The notes under the pieces: model-generated | Told to the model about the DNA's origin: nothing | The model's input: only the letters and a program-made list of their open reading frames with translations | Databases searched by the model: none | NCBI GenBank assembly: GCA_022787085.1 | Contig: JALFVE010000003.1 | Span: forward strand, 1 to 50,993 | Source: Oscillospiraceae bacterium | GTDB taxonomy: Bacteria; Bacillota; Clostridia; Oscillospirales; Ruminococcaceae | DNA: 50,993 bases | Direction: 5' to 3' | Made by a program: the position numbers and the translations under genes | In this document: positions 1 through 9,003 of the stretch, piece after piece | Numbering within the stretch: position 1 is the first letter of the stretch | How the letters are laid out: each line of letters opens with the position of its first letter

Positions 1-30
1 AGATAAATAATTCTTAGGAGGAATTTTATC

Positions 31-1068
31 ATGTCAGTAAAAGTTGCAATCAATGGTTTCGGCAGAATCGGCCGTCTCGCATTCCGCCAGATGTTCGGCG
101 CTGAGGGCTACGAGGTAGTTGCTATCAACGACCTTACCAAGCCTTCCATGCTCGCTCACCTTCTCAAGTACGATACCGCTCAGGGCGGCTACTGCGGCAG
201 AATCGGCGAGAACCTCCACACTGTTACCGCTGATGACGAGGCAGGCACAATCACTGTTGACGGCAAGACCCTCAAGATCTATGCTGAAAAGGACGCTAAG
301 GATCTTCCTTGGGGCGAGATCGGCGTTGACGTTGTTCTCGAGTGCACAGGCTTCTATGTATCCAAGGAGAAGTCCATGGCTCACATCAACGCAGGCGCTA
401 AGAAGGTTGTTATCTCCGCACCCGCAGGCAACGACCTCAAGACCATCGTTTACAACGTAAACCACAAGACTCTTACAGCTGATGACCAGATCATCTCTGC
501 TGCATCCTGCACAACAAACTGCCTCGCTCCTATGGCTAAGGCACTCAACGACTATGCTCCCATCGCTTCCGGTATCATGAGCACAATCCACGCTTACACC
601 GGCGATCAGATGATTCTCGACGGTCCTCACAGAAAGGGCGACCTCAGAAGAGCAAGAGCAGGCGCTGCTAACATCGTTCCCAACTCCACAGGTGCTGCAA
701 AGGCTATCGGTCTTGTTATCCCCGAGCTCAACGGCAAGCTCATCGGCTCTGCTCAGAGAGTTCCCACTCCTACAGGCTCCACAACTATCCTCACAGCTGT
801 TGTTAAGGCTAAGGATGTTACCAAGGAAGGCATCAACGCTGCTATGAAGGCTGCTGCTAACGAGTCCTTCGGCTACAACGATGAGCAGATCGTTTCTTCC
901 GATATCGTTGGTATGAAGTTCGGCTCTCTCTTTGACGCTACTCAGACCATGGTTTCCAAGATCGACGACGACACATATCAGGTTCAGGTTGTTTCCTGGT
1001 ACGACAATGAGAACTCCTACACTTCTCAGATGGTAAGAACTATCAAGTACTTCTCCGAGATCAAGTAA
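31..1068 (+). CDS. gapA: Glyceraldehyde-3-phosphate dehydrogenase, type I
   Basis: Cytosolic glycolytic enzyme that oxidises and phosphorylates glyceraldehyde 3-phosphate to 1,3-bisphosphoglycerate with NAD. The 345-residue product has the family's usual length. It begins with the Rossmann motif NGFGRIGR (residues 8-15) and carries the acidic INDLT segment near residue 32 that is typical of NAD-dependent forms. The catalytic Cys160 lies in SCTTNC and the base His187 in IHAYTGDQ. An AGGAGG site at 16-21, nine bases before ATG, fixes the start. Codon use is strongly biased to C- and T-ending favourites, as expected for a highly expressed gene. A strong terminator follows directly, so it is probably monocistronic, but its promoter lies outside the window. 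Confidence 0.97.
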   Translation: MSVKVAINGFGRIGRLAFRQMFGAEGYEVVAINDLTKPSMLAHLLKYDTAQGGYCGRIGENLHTVTADDEAGTITVDGKTLKIYAEKDAKDLPWGEIGVDVVLECTGFYVSKEKSMAHINAGAKKVVISAPAGNDLKTIVYNVNHKTLTADDQIISAASCTTNCLAPMAKALNDYAPIASGIMSTIHAYTGDQMILDGPHRKGDLRRARAGAANIVPNSTGAAKAIGLVIPELNGKLIGSAQRVPTPTGSTTILTAVVKAKDVTKEGINAAMKAAANESFGYNDEQIVSSDIVGMKFGSLFDATQTMVSKIDDDTYQVQVVSWYDNENSYTSQMVRTIKYFSEIK

Positions 1069-1091
1069 TCATTGACTGACTGAATTTCTTT

Positions 1092-1124
1092 ATCGGCTGG
1101 GCTTCGGCTCAGCCGATTTTTTTA
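1092..1124 (+). terminator. Rho-independent terminator of gapA
   Basis: An 11-bp stem (1092-1102 with 1107-1117, one G-T pair) closes on a TTCG tetraloop and is followed by seven T residues. Confidence 0.95.
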
Positions 1125-1190
1125 ATGTAAAACTGCACAAATTTTTTTAAAAATTTTTACGGTATTTTTCAACGAAAAGCTGTTTTCCTA

Positions 1191-1219
1191 TGGACATTTA
1201 CGGAAATTTATGATATAAT
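1191..1219 (+). promoter_or_regulatory. Promoter of the FN3 surface protein gene
   Basis: TGGACA (1191-1196) and TATAAT (1214-1219) are separated by 17 bases, with a TGn extension just before the -10. It leaves a leader of about 65 nt before the ATG at 1288. Confidence 0.8.
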
Positions 1220-1287
1220 TTATATGTATAATTGTCGCTTGTTAGATATTTTTCATATTTCAGATAGAAAAAAAGGATGGCGTTACC

Positions 1288-4200
1288 ATGGATTTCAATA
1301 CTCAGAGAAAAATAGTTAAAAAGCTCAGGGAAAAGGGAAAAAATCCCCTCCTTTTCATACCCTGCCTTATAGCTGCCTGCGCAGTGGTGCTTTTCATGTC
1401 GGTTTGCAGAGCTGTAGATATGGCTCTTTCCGACAGCGAGGGCAATTTTCTCGGAATAAAGCGGACTCGAAAAGTGAAGAGATATCCCGCTGCCGTTCCT
1501 GTTCCCATGCCATCGGAAAGCAGCTTCATCAGTAAAAAATCTGTAAAAAAATCCCCTCTTCCCTTCCGTCCCCTGTGGCAGAGAGCCATGTCTCTTCTCC
1601 TTGCCTGCGCATTTGTTACAATGAGCGCCGAAATTACTGCAAGTGCGGAAACAATTGCGAATGTGGCTGATATCCCCTTTTCTCCATCATCAGCGGAGAT
1701 CACAGCTCAGGAATTAATCGATTTTGAAAATATTAACGGAAAAATAAGCGAAGCTGACCTTTACACGAATTACAGAGATGGAGATACCTTCGAAATTAAT
1801 AGGAATGTTTTTACAGGAAATCCATATTTGACTACCGTGACACTGGGATATTCAACTAACATGGTCATCAATAATAATTTTTCTGAAATGGCACCTGATT
1901 CGTCGATTTTTGTTGTTGCTGACAATGAGGATGATTTTAACGACGCCAGAGAAAAAATCGGCAGCGTCAGCAATACGAATACAACAGTGATCTGGGATAA
2001 AGACAAAACAGTCTACAATAATTATATTCCCGAAAATGTAAATGCCGCTTCTGTTAAAGCTTACAGCGGCGTGGGCGGCATAATTCTGAAATGGGACTCT
2101 GTCACAAACGTTGATAATTATAAGATATATCGGTTTAACAAAAAATACACAGCCGAAGGGAAAGCAAGCATTGTGACTTCCGGCAGTGAATGTTCGGCTG
2201 TCATTACCGGCGGTGTTGAAGGAATATATGCAGTTAGAGCATATAACGAATACAGTGACAAAAAAATATTCAGCAGGCAATTTGCCAATGCGTCCCAAAG
2301 CGCAAAAACCCTTACCGCAGGTGCGCCAAAGCTCACGACAACCATGAGCAACAGAACTGTTACTGTTAATATTTCAATGGATCTGAACAAATACTCAATG
2401 CCCTCATACATAATATTGTTCTGTGAGGACGAGGGAGAATATGGTTTTTCTGCGATAGAAAAAATATTACCATCACAAATGCCTGATGGAACTTATTCTA
2501 AAACATTTGATGATAATCAATTTATGGGTGAGTCTGTACGCTCCTATGTCGCAGTTGCATATTACGATGTTTTTGATTCAAAGACAAATAATGCACTGAG
2601 TCAGTTTGAATATCATAAAGACCCGAAGGATAATACTGTAGAATTTACAGAAAAGCCTTCAAACGTTGAGAAGATAACAGATGCTGTTCTCAACTCTCCA
2701 TCCAATCTTGATGTGATACTGTCCCCCGATAAGAATGTATGGACTCTTACCTGGACCGCACCCGACGATACATCGGACATTGATATCACTTATGAGATCT
2801 ATGCAAACAAAAAGCTTTTGGACAGCACCAAAAATATTACCAATAAAAAAATATCCATCAGCTCTATCTCAGGCGATGAATGGGGAAAAGATATTGTATT
2901 TTCAGTAATTGCCAGAGCGGACGGAATGACAAGCGGAGAAGCTGTTTCCAAAACAGTCGAAGTATCAAAAGAAAGCGTTCAGCTCGTAAAGCTCAAAGGC
3001 GGCAATGAAAAGGCAGAGATCATTTTCAAGCCCTTCGGCACAGATAAAAATACCCGATACACCATATGGGGCAAGGAAGCTTCCGATTCCAACGATAAAG
3101 CCGACATTATCGGAGGCAAAGAATTTACAATCAAAGCGCTTGCAGATTGCACAAAAAATTCTGACGGAACATATTCATATACCATATCGGGTCTTACAAA
3201 TGATGTAAAATATTATTTCTGGATAACATCAAGCGCAGAAAACTGCAATTATCCTTCCTTAATCAAATCCGTCACACCCTCCGAAGCTCCCCAGCCCCCC
3301 GAAAATATTATTGGCAAGGGTCTGGAGAACAGTGCGGTCATTACATGGGATCCCGTTCTGAAGGACGACGGCTCGGGAAACTATGCCGACGGTTATTATG
3401 TTTCTGTTTATAAACTGGGCGTCAGCGCACCTGTCATCAACCGTGTTAAATGTACCGAATATACTTACACAGCAGGAAAACTTGAAAACGACGTGGAATA
3501 TTATGCCGAGGTATCCGCTTATACTATTGTAAACGACTCGGAAATTGAGGGTCCCTCAGCTCGTTCAGCAACCTTTATTCCGACCATTACAGTCGGAGAT
3601 GTTCTCAACCTTACCGTTACCCCTTCAGGAAAGGTCATTAACATCAGCTGGACCGCAGTCAAGGGTGCTTCTGAATATATTCTGTTGAGGACAGACCCCG
3701 ACGGCGCTCAGCGGGAGATCTACAAAGGAAGCCAGTCCTCCTATGTGGACAGCAATGTTGATAATAAAACAGAATATTCGTATAGAGTCATGGCAGTCAG
3801 AAAGGTTGACGGAAAGGATTATGCAGGTGAATACAGCTCCGAACAGAAGGGAATGATAAATTACGTTCTCAGCTCTGTTCAGGGTCTTACCGCAACAGGC
3901 GGCGACGGCTGCATTATCCTCAAGTGGGACAAGGTTGACGGCGCTGACGGATATTATGTTCAGTATTCTATCCCTGACGCAAACAGCTGGACAACCATTG
4001 CCAACGTTGGAAAAACAACCTTTACCCATACAGGTCTCGCAAACGATGTTGTTTATGATTATCGTGTCATTCCCTATGTTACGATAAACAACAAGGAGGA
4101 GTCTGCCGACACCTACGCTCAGAAGGTGGAGGGCAAGTCCGGCATAAATCTCCCTGCTCCCGCAGATTTCACAGTAACAGCGGGTGATGGTCAGATAACC

Positions 4201-5352
4201 TTAAAGTGGACAGCTGTCAAGGGCGCTGAGGGATATAACATCTATCTGGTCGGCTATGACGGTTCTAAGTATCTCCTTGACCAGGTTTCAAAGACCACTG
4301 CAATTCACACAAATCTCACCAATGACACCACCTTTACATATACAGTCTGTGCATATAAGTATGTAGACGGAGTGCTCGTTAAGGGAGATTACGCAGCATA
4401 TAAGACCGCAACAGTCGGAGTTGAGCTTAACGCCCCCACAGACGTTGTGGCTAAGGCAGGCAAAGAACAGGTTTCACTTTCCTGGAAGAAATCCGACGGA
4501 GCCGAGGGTTATGTGATATATTCATATAACATTGCAAGTATGTCCTTTACTCCTGTGGGAATCGTTACAAAGACAAGCTTTGTTCATACAGGACTTATTG
4601 GCGGCAGGGAATACACCTACATGATCGCCGCTTATAAGAATGTTAACGGGTCGGTCATTTATTCAGGCTATTCCATGGCTGTTACCGCAATTCCCGAATC
4701 CTCGGGCAATAATTCCTCTTCGGGGGACAACAGCAATGCCGAGGCAGGCGATTACAGGATTTTCATCACAGGAACTACCCCTTTCGGAATGTCAAACAGC
4801 GACCTTATTTCCGCCTTTGCGGGCAAGGGTGCATTCAATACGGATATTGATGTGAGATTTACTCTCAGTCCCGACACTGTGACCTCTGTTCAGAATGTGC
4901 TCAATTTCTACGGCGAGGGAATTGACAGCTTCCTCATCTATCCCATGGATATCTCGATTTATGTTGCGGGCACAAATACGAGGGCTACCATCAATGAAGG
5001 TCAGTATCTCACCCTCACTATCCCCGTTCCCGACGAGCTTCTCCCCTATTCGGAGCATATTTCCGTGGTTCACGTTTCCGATCTGAACCAGCTTGAGATT
5101 CTCCCCTCCATTCATGTTAACGTTGGCGGAGTTGATTGTATGCAGTTCACTGCGAACAGCTTCTCTCCCTATGCATTTGTGGTTTATCTCCCCGAGATAG
5201 GCGAGGACACAGGCGCAGGTACTCCCGTGACTGCACAGGGAACAAACGGCAGCAGCGGACAGACAGCAGTATTCTCATTCAGAAACACTTATCTTCCCGC
5301 AATTTACAGACGCAGAGCAAGAAACAAGCTTTATAGGATAGTAAGACGATAA
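1288..5352 (+). CDS. Large exported fibronectin type III repeat protein
   Basis: A 1354-residue surface or secreted protein of unknown ligand. The N-terminus has two hydrophobic segments: residues about 20-39, then a signal-peptide-like stretch at about 100-120 ending in ASA. A BspA/LRR-like patch (NRNVFTGNPYLTTVTLG) lies near residues 170-215. Roughly nine beta-rich repeats of about 90 residues follow from 250 to 1140. The last five are clear FN3 domains with ITLKW or ISWTAV strands and YxYxVxAY ends; the earlier ones are diverged. A Ser/Asn linker (SSGNNSSSGDNS) precedes a unique C-terminal domain, and the protein ends in an Arg-rich tail (YRRRARNKLYRIVRR). No sortase motif, dockerin or catalytic domain was seen. 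Adhesion or scaffolding is likely. The start at 1288 has only a weak AAGGATGG site. Confidence 0.8.
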   Translation: MDFNTQRKIVKKLREKGKNPLLFIPCLIAACAVVLFMSVCRAVDMALSDSEGNFLGIKRTRKVKRYPAAVPVPMPSESSFISKKSVKKSPLPFRPLWQRAMSLLLACAFVTMSAEITASAETIANVADIPFSPSSAEITAQELIDFENINGKISEADLYTNYRDGDTFEINRNVFTGNPYLTTVTLGYSTNMVINNNFSEMAPDSSIFVVADNEDDFNDAREKIGSVSNTNTTVIWDKDKTVYNNYIPENVNAASVKAYSGVGGIILKWDSVTNVDNYKIYRFNKKYTAEGKASIVTSGSECSAVITGGVEGIYAVRAYNEYSDKKIFSRQFANASQSAKTLTAGAPKLTTTMSNRTVTVNISMDLNKYSMPSYIILFCEDEGEYGFSAIEKILPSQMPDGTYSKTFDDNQFMGESVRSYVAVAYYDVFDSKTNNALSQFEYHKDPKDNTVEFTEKPSNVEKITDAVLNSPSNLDVILSPDKNVWTLTWTAPDDTSDIDITYEIYANKKLLDSTKNITNKKISISSISGDEWGKDIVFSVIARADGMTSGEAVSKTVEVSKESVQLVKLKGGNEKAEIIFKPFGTDKNTRYTIWGKEASDSNDKADIIGGKEFTIKALADCTKNSDGTYSYTISGLTNDVKYYFWITSSAENCNYPSLIKSVTPSEAPQPPENIIGKGLENSAVITWDPVLKDDGSGNYADGYYVSVYKLGVSAPVINRVKCTEYTYTAGKLENDVEYYAEVSAYTIVNDSEIEGPSARSATFIPTITVGDVLNLTVTPSGKVINISWTAVKGASEYILLRTDPDGAQREIYKGSQSSYVDSNVDNKTEYSYRVMAVRKVDGKDYAGEYSSEQKGMINYVLSSVQGLTATGGDGCIILKWDKVDGADGYYVQYSIPDANSWTTIANVGKTTFTHTGLANDVVYDYRVIPYVTINNKEESADTYAQKVEGKSGINLPAPADFTVTAGDGQITLKWTAVKGAEGYNIYLVGYDGSKYLLDQVSKTTAIHTNLTNDTTFTYTVCAYKYVDGVLVKGDYAAYKTATVGVELNAPTDVVAKAGKEQVSLSWKKSDGAEGYVIYSYNIASMSFTPVGIVTKTSFVHTGLIGGREYTYMIAAYKNVNGSVIYSGYSMAVTAIPESSGNNSSSGDNSNAEAGDYRIFITGTTPFGMSNSDLISAFAGKGAFNTDIDVRFTLSPDTVTSVQNVLNFYGEGIDSFLIYPMDISIYVAGTNTRATINEGQYLTLTIPVPDELLPYSEHISVVHVSDLNQLEILPSIHVNVGGVDCMQFTANSFSPYAFVVYLPEIGEDTGAGTPVTAQGTNGSSGQTAVFSFRNTYLPAIYRRRARNKLYRIVRR

Positions 5353-5357
5353 TATTG

Positions 5358-5402
5358 AACCGCCTGATCTTTGGAAATTTCCGAAGATCAGGCGGTTTTT
5401 TG
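5358..5402 (+). terminator. Terminator of the FN3 protein gene
   Basis: A stem of about 16-17 bp (CCGCCTGATCTT paired with AAGATCAGGCGG, extended inward with a G-T pair) around an AAATT-type loop is followed by six T residues. Confidence 0.95.
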
Positions 5403-5419
5403 TGCAATAATATATGTAA

Positions 5420-5458
5420 ATAAAATGACCTGACAGAATATGAAATTCTATCAGGTCA
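5420..5458 (-). terminator. Terminator of the nrdDG operon
   Basis: A 14-bp stem with one mismatch (5426-5439 with 5445-5458) lies just after the nrdG stop. On the minus strand it is followed by TTTTATTT. A T run on the plus side means it may act in both directions. Confidence 0.8.
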
Positions 5459-5465
5459 GAATTTT

Positions 5466-6014
5466 TTAAAACTCATGCTTTTCGTAGCAGGGATTGTCCG
5501 CCCAGAGGATTGTCTCCCCTGCTTCGAGTGTCTTTTTTATGTCAATCAGCCGCTGATTGGAGCTTCCTCGGAATCTGAGTGAGATATTCTTCTTCTCCTC
5601 AATAAATTCACCGTCCACAAGCACGTCGATGAATGACAGAAGCTCGTCCGTACATTCACATCTTGCACGGCTGTCCGACAGCAGCTCGTTTTCAAGGGTA
5701 TAGCCTGTATAGCACCAGATGGTCTTATTTGGATAGAACTTTTTTACCTTTTTCAGAAGAGGCAGCAGCCTGCGTTGATTGACTTTTTCCATTGGCTCTC
5801 CGCCAAGAAGTGTCAGTCCGTCAATATAATCAGGCTCAAGAGCCTTTATTATCTCACGCTCTGCTGCTTCGGTGTATTCGATGCCGTAGGTGAAGTCCCA
5901 TGTATCGGGATTAAAGCACCCCTTGCAGTGATGTGTGCAGCCCGATACAAACAGGGAGACTCTCACCCCGGGACCATTGGCTATGTCAAATTTTTTGATT
6001 TCCCCGTAATACAT
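5466..6014 (-). CDS. nrdG: Anaerobic ribonucleoside-triphosphate reductase activating protein
   Basis: Radical SAM activase that installs the glycyl radical on NrdD, using a [4Fe-4S] cluster and S-adenosylmethionine. The 182-residue product carries the cluster motif CTHHCKGC (CX3CX2C) near residues 26-33, preceded by GPGVRVSLFVSGC. TLLGGEP, the SAM-binding GGE motif, lies near residue 68. It lies 35 bases downstream of nrdD on the same strand, the usual arrangement. AAGGATGG upstream of the ATG serves as ribosome binding site. Length and motif order match the family. Confidence 0.95.
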   Translation of the reverse strand: MYYGEIKKFDIANGPGVRVSLFVSGCTHHCKGCFNPDTWDFTYGIEYTEAAEREIIKALEPDYIDGLTLLGGEPMEKVNQRRLLPLLKKVKKFYPNKTIWCYTGYTLENELLSDSRARCECTDELLSFIDVLVDGEFIEEKKNISLRFRGSSNQRLIDIKKTLEAGETILWADNPCYEKHEF

Positions 6015-6049
6015 TTTCCGACCATCCTTTACGGCTGACCTGTCTTATT

Positions 6050-8206
6050 TTATAGGTGCATTACACGCTCTCTGATCTCCTGAGTACGTCCCTGATTCCA
6101 GAACTGTGTGCCGATATATCCGCAGGTGCGGCGGGCAACGTTCATCTTATCCTGATCTCTGTTGCCGCAGGAGGGACATTCCCAGACAAGCTTGCCGTCA
6201 TCCTCAACGATCCTTATCTCGCCGTCATAGCCGCAGCACTGACAGAAATCGGACTTGGTATTAAGCTCGGCATACATGATATTATCATAGATAAACTGAA
6301 GCACTCTGATAACTGCCTCAAGATTATCCTGCATATTGGGAACCTCCACATAGCTGATAGCTCCGCCTGTGGAAAGTGCCTGAAACTGCGACTCGAATTT
6401 CAGCTTGGTAAATGCGTCGATCTCTTCGGTAACATTTACATGGTAGCTGTTGGTTATATAACCCTTGTCGGTAACGCCCTCAATTATTCCGAAACGGCGC
6501 TGGAGGCATTTTGCGAATTTATATGTGGTGCTTTCGATAGGAGAGCCGTAGATGCTGAATGCGATATTAGTTTCAGCCTTCCATTTTTCGCAGGCATCGT
6601 TCATGTATTTCATAACGTTAAGTGCAAAGCCTGTTGCGGTGGGGTCTGTGTGGGATTTGCCCGTCATGTATCTCACGCACTCGCAGAGACCCGCATAGCC
6701 CAGCGAAATAGAGGAATAGCCGCCGTAAAGAAGCTTGTCAATAGGCTCGCCCTTTTTGAGCCTTGCAATGGCTCCATTCTGCCAGAGGATAGGCGCAGCG
6801 TCTGAAAGAGTTCCCTTGAGCCTGTTATGACGGCACATGAGGGCACGATAGCAGAGATCAAGTCTCTCATCGAATATCTTCCAGAATTTATCCATATCCT
6901 TGCCCGAGGAAAGTGCGATATCAACAAGGTTTAAGGTCACAACACCCTGATTGAAGCGACCGTAGAACTTATAATTTCCGTTCTCATCCTTCCATGGATT
7001 GAGACAGCTCCTGCAGCCCATTACGGGGAAGCAGTTGCCCTCTTTAAGCTCCTTCATCTTCTTCTCGGAAATATAGTCGGGAACCATTCTCTTGGCGGTG
7101 CATTTTGCTGCAAGCTGGGTGAGATAGAAATACTCGGAATCCTCTCTGATATTATCCTCCTCAAGGACGTAAATAAGCTTGGGGAATGCAGGAGTTATCC
7201 ACACGCCCGACTCATTCTTGACGCCCTGATATCTCTGACGGAGCATTTCCTCGATTATCATTGCAAGGTCCTTCTTCTCCCGCTCATTCCTTGCTTCGCC
7301 AAGGTACATGAAAACGGTGAGGAAGGGTGCCTGTCCGTTTGTGGTCATAAGGGTGATGACCTGATACTGAATGGTCTGAACGCCGCTGGCGATCTCCTTG
7401 CGAAGGCGCTCCTCCACTACCTTATCAATGATCTCGTCATCAAGACTACCGCCTAAAGCCTTGGATTCGCTTATAACGGCTTTGCGTATCTTTTCACGGG
7501 AAATCTGAACGAAGGGAGCAAGATGGGTAAGGCTGATGCTCTGTCCGCCGTACTGATTTGAAGCCACCTGAGCAATGATCTGAGTGGCGATATTGCAGGC
7601 TGTGGGGAAGCCGTGGGGCTTTTCAATAAGCGTTTCGCTGATAACTGTGCCGTTCTGGAGCATATCATCCAGATTTACAAGGTCGCAGTTATGCATATGC
7701 TGAGCAAAATAATCCGAATCGTGGAAGTGGATAAGTCCGTCGTGGTCTGCGTCAACTATATCCTTCGGAAGAAGCAGACGCTTGGTAAGGTCCTTGCTCA
7801 CCTCGCCTGCCATATAATCACGCTGAACGCTGTTTACAATAGGGTCCTTATTGGAATTTTCCTGCAGGACCTCCTCGTTATTGCACTCGATAAGGGAGAG
7901 TATCCTGTCGTCGGTGGTGTTGGATTTTCTGACAAGGGAACGGGTATAGCGATATTTAACATAGCCCTTTGCGATCTCAAAGGCACCGTTTGCCATGATC
8001 TGATTTTCGACCATATCCTGAATTTCCTCAACGGAAACAGCTCTTTTCATTTTTTCACATTTATAGCAGATATACTCGGCAGCTTCCTTGATCTGCTCAT
8101 TGGTAAGCTCCTTGCGGCGGCCTGCGTTATTTGCCTTTGAAATAGCTGTTTCTATCTTTGTGACGTCGAAATCGACCTCTGACCCGTTTCGCTTGATTAC
8201 CTTCAT
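6050..8206 (-). CDS. nrdD: Anaerobic (class III) ribonucleoside-triphosphate reductase
   Basis: Makes deoxyribonucleotides from NTPs without oxygen using a glycyl radical. The 718-residue product opens with an ATP-cone (KVIKRNGSEVDFD) that senses ATP and dATP. It ends with the zinc site (CQCCGYDG and CPSCG) and the glycyl-radical motif RRTCGYIG about 20 residues from the C-terminus. An upstream in-frame ATG would add seven residues. The ATG at 8206 was chosen because a perfect AGGAGGA (8214-8220) lies eight bases before it. It forms an operon with nrdG and is divergent from the Crp-family gene. Confidence 0.96.
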   Translation of the reverse strand: MKVIKRNGSEVDFDVTKIETAISKANNAGRRKELTNEQIKEAAEYICYKCEKMKRAVSVEEIQDMVENQIMANGAFEIAKGYVKYRYTRSLVRKSNTTDDRILSLIECNNEEVLQENSNKDPIVNSVQRDYMAGEVSKDLTKRLLLPKDIVDADHDGLIHFHDSDYFAQHMHNCDLVNLDDMLQNGTVISETLIEKPHGFPTACNIATQIIAQVASNQYGGQSISLTHLAPFVQISREKIRKAVISESKALGGSLDDEIIDKVVEERLRKEIASGVQTIQYQVITLMTTNGQAPFLTVFMYLGEARNEREKKDLAMIIEEMLRQRYQGVKNESGVWITPAFPKLIYVLEEDNIREDSEYFYLTQLAAKCTAKRMVPDYISEKKMKELKEGNCFPVMGCRSCLNPWKDENGNYKFYGRFNQGVVTLNLVDIALSSGKDMDKFWKIFDERLDLCYRALMCRHNRLKGTLSDAAPILWQNGAIARLKKGEPIDKLLYGGYSSISLGYAGLCECVRYMTGKSHTDPTATGFALNVMKYMNDACEKWKAETNIAFSIYGSPIESTTYKFAKCLQRRFGIIEGVTDKGYITNSYHVNVTEEIDAFTKLKFESQFQALSTGGAISYVEVPNMQDNLEAVIRVLQFIYDNIMYAELNTKSDFCQCCGYDGEIRIVEDDGKLVWECPSCGNRDQDKMNVARRTCGYIGTQFWNQGRTQEIRERVMHL

Positions 8207-8273
8207 TGGAAAATCCTCCTGTATCATAATGCTGTGTATTTTTAATTATAAGATATAATGCTTTAAAAAACTG

Positions 8274-8302
8274 TTGCATAAACCACAATTTTATGATATA
8301 AT
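8274..8302 (+). promoter_or_regulatory. Promoter of the Crp-family regulator
   Basis: TTGCAT (8274-8279), a 17-nt spacer and TATAAT (8297-8302) with TGa before the -10. An upstream in-frame start for the regulator would fall inside this promoter, so it was rejected. Confidence 0.75.
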
Positions 8303-8349
8303 ATACTATATACACGATTATAAATGCGAAAGGACACTATATATGGATT
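8303..8349. promoter_or_regulatory. Two candidate NrdR-like boxes
   Basis: Two CTATATA-cored 16-mers (8303-8318 and 8334-8349) lie 31 bp apart, three helical turns. That is the tandem spacing known for NrdR boxes. By eye the second agrees with the published consensus at 13 of 16 positions and the first at about 10. The sites lie downstream of the regulator's -10 and overlap its start codon, not the nrdD start. The AT-rich context makes chance possible. Confidence 0.35.
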
Positions 8350-8972
8350 CAGGATTTACAAAACAGGAGCTGATATATCTGAAAAAGCGCTTCAATGCGA
8401 GGTCTGCGAAATTTTCAAAAAACGAGACAATACTGCATATAGATCAGGACAGCAATCAGGTCTGCTTTGTTCTTGAGGGAACAGCTTATCTTTGTGCGGA
8501 AAACGAGCAGTGCGAAAGAAGTATTCTGCGATTTTTCCGCAGCGGTGAATATTTTTCCGCTTCAATGCTCGTCCCATCGAGCTATGCGGTGAGCTTCATA
8601 ACGGCAAAATACCCCTCGGAGATCATTTTTTTTAACCGGGAGGAGCTTTTCAGATTCTGCGCCGCTAATCATGACTGGACGGTGAAATTCATCCGTCTGC
8701 TGTCCGAGCAGGGAGACAGGAGCATAAGCGTGGGCAGCTTTGTGCTGCATCAGCGCTCCATTCGTGACAGGCTGACAGGCTTTTTCAGGCAGGAAAGGGA
8801 GATACAGGGCTCGGACAATATAAGGCTGCCTATCCCCTACACAGACCTTGCGGATTATCTTGCCTGCGACCGCTCCGCAATGATGAAGGAGCTTTCGGCT
8901 ATGAAATCAGAGGGGCTTATTGAAGGCAAAAACCGTGATATCCGCCTTCGGGAACTTTTTTCCGATGAATAG
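8343..8972 (+). CDS. Crp/FNR-family transcriptional regulator
   Basis: A 209-residue DNA-binding regulator. An N-terminal cyclic-nucleotide-binding-type beta-roll (residues about 15-115; LEGTAYLC, RFFRSGEYF) is joined to a C-terminal winged helix (about 140-205; YTDLADYLACDRSAMMKEL). No FNR-type cysteine cluster is visible, so a small-molecule or redox ligand cannot be assigned. The ATG at 8343 has GAAAGGA (8328-8334) eight bases upstream. It is divergent from nrdDG, which suggests control of anaerobic metabolism or of nrd, but this is inference from position only. Confidence 0.88.
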   Translation: MDSGFTKQELIYLKKRFNARSAKFSKNETILHIDQDSNQVCFVLEGTAYLCAENEQCERSILRFFRSGEYFSASMLVPSSYAVSFITAKYPSEIIFFNREELFRFCAANHDWTVKFIRLLSEQGDRSISVGSFVLHQRSIRDRLTGFFRQEREIQGSDNIRLPIPYTDLADYLACDRSAMMKELSAMKSEGLIEGKNRDIRLRELFSDE

Positions 8973-8975
8973 ACA

Positions 8976-8999
8976 ACGTCCGCAGAAAACTGCGGACGT
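8976..8999. terminator. Perfect hairpin between convergent genes
   Basis: A 10-bp perfect stem (ACGTCCGCAG with CTGCGGACGT) around AAAA lies between the convergent regulator and EAL genes. Neither side has a good T run, so it may be a weak terminator or an mRNA 3' end protector. Confidence 0.5.
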
Positions 9000-9003
9000 A
9001 AAA

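Noticed and set aside
34-630. A 198-codon open frame antisense to gapA
   Set aside because: It mirrors the strong codon bias of gapA, has no ribosome binding site and no protein-like motifs. Similar long antisense frames in ilvC, obg and nrdD were rejected for the same reason.
3600-4700. Near-repeated DNA segments inside the FN3 gene, considered as recombination repeats
   Set aside because: The similarity is at the protein-domain level; at DNA level the copies are well diverged and explained by FN3 domain duplication.
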